64,000 nucleotides of DNA from Vulcanimicrobiota bacterium (lineage in GTDB: Bacteria; Vulcanimicrobiota; Xenobia; Xenobiales; JADMJV01): NCBI GenBank assembly GCA_019637395.1, contig JAHBVR010000001.1:310001-374000 (forward strand), read 5' to 3'. This document shows positions 62,108 to 64,000 of this stretch, piece by piece. The notes beneath the pieces are model-generated. The model was not told the DNA's origin. It ran no database searches and worked only from the letters and a program-made list of their open reading frames with translations. The first letter of the stretch is position 1. The number at the start of each line of letters is the position of its first letter. Made by a program: the position numbers and the translations under genes.

Positions 62108-63280
62108 TCAAACCTGACCTTTGGGCCTGGAGAATGGCGAAAACAGGTGTTTCTTGCTCATGAAGTAGCCTTCCACGGTATGAAAGCTGAGATAGCTGGC
62201 CAGACATGCCAGGATTAGCGTGCAACCATTGACCATCAGCAGAGTCGAAAGACTGGCGAAATCAAATCCCAGGCGGCCGAATAACTGCACCAACCACCAT
62301 TGCACGATGCGGTGATACATATAGAGGCCGTAGGTATACTTGGAAAAATTTACCATGGGCTTGATCCGGTCGCTACTGAAACGATGACCCTGGTAAACGA
62401 TTTGAGAAATCATCAGCCAGCAGCAAAAGAAGGCGGTAAACGGCCCGTAAATCGGCAGCCAGACGTGGTGAGCCAGAGACAGGTAGCCCAGACCGAACAT
62501 GAAAACGAAGAAAGCCAGCGTCAATCCCACCACCCGGCCGTAACCCAGGGCGCGTAACGGCCGCTCGAACCCCTCGGGACAGGCATGGTAAGCACAGCCC
62601 AGTAAAGTGCCGCTAGAAATATAGAGAAAACAGGGCACAGTGTGGTTGCTCCAGGTCACCACGTCATTCCAGAAATAGAATTGCGAAGCCCAGGCCACCA
62701 ACCAGAAGAGCACGCCTCCCCAGCGCAGGCCGGCGACTCCGAAAAAGACAAAAACCAGGGGCCAGATCAGATAAAATTGCTCCTCGATACCCACCGACCA
62801 GAGCAACGACAGTTGGGAGTTGGAGTAGAGTCCCGGAGTGTGGGTCAGGCGCAGCAATTCGAAGTTGGGTAGAAAAAGCAAGTAGGGCCAGAGACGCTCG
62901 TGCAGGTGACCGGGAAAGAGCCAGAACATATAGCCCAGCACGATGAAATAAGCCGGCCAGATCCGCAGGATACGGCGGACATAAAAGTTGCGCAGAGAGA
63001 AACGTCCCGTGCCCTTGAGCTCGCGCAACATGAGATAGGTGATCAGGAACCCGCTCATGGCCATAAACAGCCGCACCCCAAAGATGCCGTTGCCGAAGAG
63101 AAAGGCCAGCACCCCCATCGGCAAGCCCTCCAGCCAGGGCAGACCGGCCAGCCGCTGCTCCGTGATCTCCCAGAGCAAGTGAGTGGAAATCGGAAAAAAG
63201 CAGGCGAAGGTCCGAATCGCATCGAGACTGGGGAAGTGAGTGCGAGAACCGCTCACCTCGGGGCCGGCCTCCAGCTCCAA
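62108..63280 (-). CDS. membrane acyltransferase (acyltransferase 3/OafA type)
   Basis: 390 residues. The start of the domain is FPSLDAIRTFACFFPISTHL, in which the usual R/K-x10-H motif has the His in THLL. About ten helices follow, with RRILRIWPAYFIVLGYMFW and LLWSVGIEEQFYLIWPLV. No SGNH domain is fused. These enzymes O-acylate sugars of LPS, peptidoglycan or polysaccharide. The start overlaps the upstream HTTM-like gene by 28 bp. Confidence 0.88.
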   Translation of the reverse strand: MELEAGPEVSGSRTHFPSLDAIRTFACFFPISTHLLWEITEQRLAGLPWLEGLPMGVLAFLFGNGIFGVRLFMAMSGFLITYLMLRELKGTGRFSLRNFYVRRILRIWPAYFIVLGYMFWLFPGHLHERLWPYLLFLPNFELLRLTHTPGLYSNSQLSLLWSVGIEEQFYLIWPLVFVFFGVAGLRWGGVLFWLVAWASQFYFWNDVVTWSNHTVPCFLYISSGTLLGCAYHACPEGFERPLRALGYGRVVGLTLAFFVFMFGLGYLSLAHHVWLPIYGPFTAFFCCWLMISQIVYQGHRFSSDRIKPMVNFSKYTYGLYMYHRIVQWWLVQLFGRLGFDFASLSTLLMVNGCTLILACLASYLSFHTVEGYFMSKKHLFSPFSRPKGQV

Positions 63281-64000
63281 CTCTGGTTAAGCACCTGCGC
63301 GGAAGCCGGCTGGCCCAGCTCCACAATCCACTCCTCCAGCACCAGTCCCTCTCGCATCCCCAGATTGGCCGATACCTTTTGGAAGTAAAGCGGTAACGCC
63401 TGGGGAGCGGTGGTGGCCAGCGTGCGCACCAGCACCACCGTCAGGGAATACCGGACGCCTTCCGCGGGCGCGTCGCTCCACAGCAGCGCTCCATGCTCGT
63501 CGCGCAGGCGAAAAAACACGCTGAGGTTGGCCGGCGTAGGAGAAAAGGTATTGTATCGGTGGTTGAGCCCCAAATTATCCACAAGCCTCTGAAAAACCCT
63601 GATAGGCATGAAGTTCAGCAAACTTTGCCGGATCCGATAGGCGGCCGATTCCAGGCTGGCCAAACCGGGAACGGGCGAACACAGGGCTGGATCCTTCGGG
63701 TAAACACGATGCACCGGCAAAACCGCCCAAACAAGCATGGCGGCATGCAACCCCACCCAGCCCTTTTTCCACCGGGAAGGCGGCGCGCCGGCCACAATCG
63801 AGCGGCCTGGTAGATAAGTTAAATAGAGAGCCAGCATGGCCGGTGGATAGAGCCCCACGTCGAAAAATAGCCATAGACTAAGATGCATAACCAGGCCTAT
63901 GCCGATGGCCAGGCGGCGGCTCGGTCGCCACAGCAACAAAAGCGGAAAGGCGAGTTCCCAAAGAAGCACGATCCAGGTGGCCAGGCTCATGACCCCCGCC
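63253..64000 (-). CDS. HTTM-type membrane protein, 5' end outside the window
   Basis: The frame is open to the end of the window, so the N-terminus is missing; an ATG at 63990 is probably internal. The visible 245 residues have three helices (ATWIVLLWELAFPLLLLW, LAIGIGLVMHLSLWLFFDV, MLALYLTYLPG). They correspond to the C-terminal half of the HTTM domain found in vitamin-K-dependent gamma-carboxylases and their bacterial relatives. A soluble beta-rich end follows (VFFRLRDEHGALLW, YSLTVVLVRTLATTA). Bacterial HTTM proteins are of unknown function. Confidence 0.65.
   Translation of the reverse strand, partial: AGVMSLATWIVLLWELAFPLLLLWRPSRRLAIGIGLVMHLSLWLFFDVGLYPPAMLALYLTYLPGRSIVAGAPPSRWKKGWVGLHAAMLVWAVLPVHRVYPKDPALCSPVPGLASLESAAYRIRQSLLNFMPIRVFQRLVDNLGLNHRYNTFSPTPANLSVFFRLRDEHGALLWSDAPAEGVRYSLTVVLVRTLATTAPQALPLYFQKVSANLGMREGLVLEEWIVELGQPASAQVLNQSWSWRPAPR

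Overview
The window is a stretch of a G+C-rich bacterial chromosome, almost wholly coding, with short operons on both strands. Genes are packed closely; ATGA, TAATG and TAGTG stop/start overlaps are common. I see no tRNA, rRNA, CRISPR array, insertion sequence or prophage. The gene set suggests a diderm, flagellated heterotroph: a flagellar rod/hook protein, an FlhA/SctV-type export protein, SecD and SecF, a DsbD-type reductase, a lipoprotein and an S-layer-homology-like protein. There are three Ser/Thr-kinase-type proteins and two histidine kinases. I suspect a poorly characterised phylum (for example the Eremiobacterota/Armatimonadota neighbourhood), but the sequence alone does not settle this.

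Layout. 1-10 kb: end of a flagellar rod/hook gene, an acetyltransferase-nitrilase fusion, an aminotransferase, a quinone reductase, a short FlhA/SctV homologue and a SecA-like ATPase with a long N-terminal extension. 10-16 kb: TPR protein, nuclease/phosphatase, SGNH hydrolase, a receiver protein with a changed phospho-acceptor behind a CRP-like site, a GT39-type membrane glycosyltransferase and an HNH nuclease. 16-23 kb: YbjN-like protein, m5U-type RNA methyltransferase, aldehyde dehydrogenase, DtxR-type regulator and an SF2 helicase. 23-29 kb: housekeeping block pyrG / yceD-rpmF-fabH-fabG-acpP with a textbook sigma-70 promoter. 29-41 kb: lysine and shikimate biosynthesis (ask-asd, dapA-aroE, aroQ-aroB, aroK) interleaved with a nuclease-like orphan, a sensor/HAMP Ser/Thr kinase, CvfB and small envelope proteins. 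41-45 kb: a second Ser/Thr kinase, a calpain/papain-like protease with HrpF/NolX-like acidic repeats, a DUF1990 protein, and a 0.5-kb gene-free segment rich in perfect hairpins. 45-52.6 kb: truB, a histidine kinase/NarL-type regulator pair, a convergent GAF histidine kinase, a U32 (RlhA-like) protein and a VapBC pair. 52.6-59.5 kb: an operon on the minus strand, secD-secF-pseudokinase/ATPase-dsbD. 59.6-64 kb: zinc ribbon, endonuclease/phosphatase, CYTH protein, esterase, and an acyltransferase behind an incomplete HTTM-type gene.

The most unusual items are the protease at 42312-43874, the structured intergenic segment at 44573-44962 with a minus-strand terminator, the three tandem perfect hairpins across the dapA/aroE junction (39216-39282), the pseudokinase-ATPase fused into the Sec operon, the extended SecA-like protein, and a free-standing PD-(D/E)XK-like domain protein whose 3' end lies antisense to aspartokinase.
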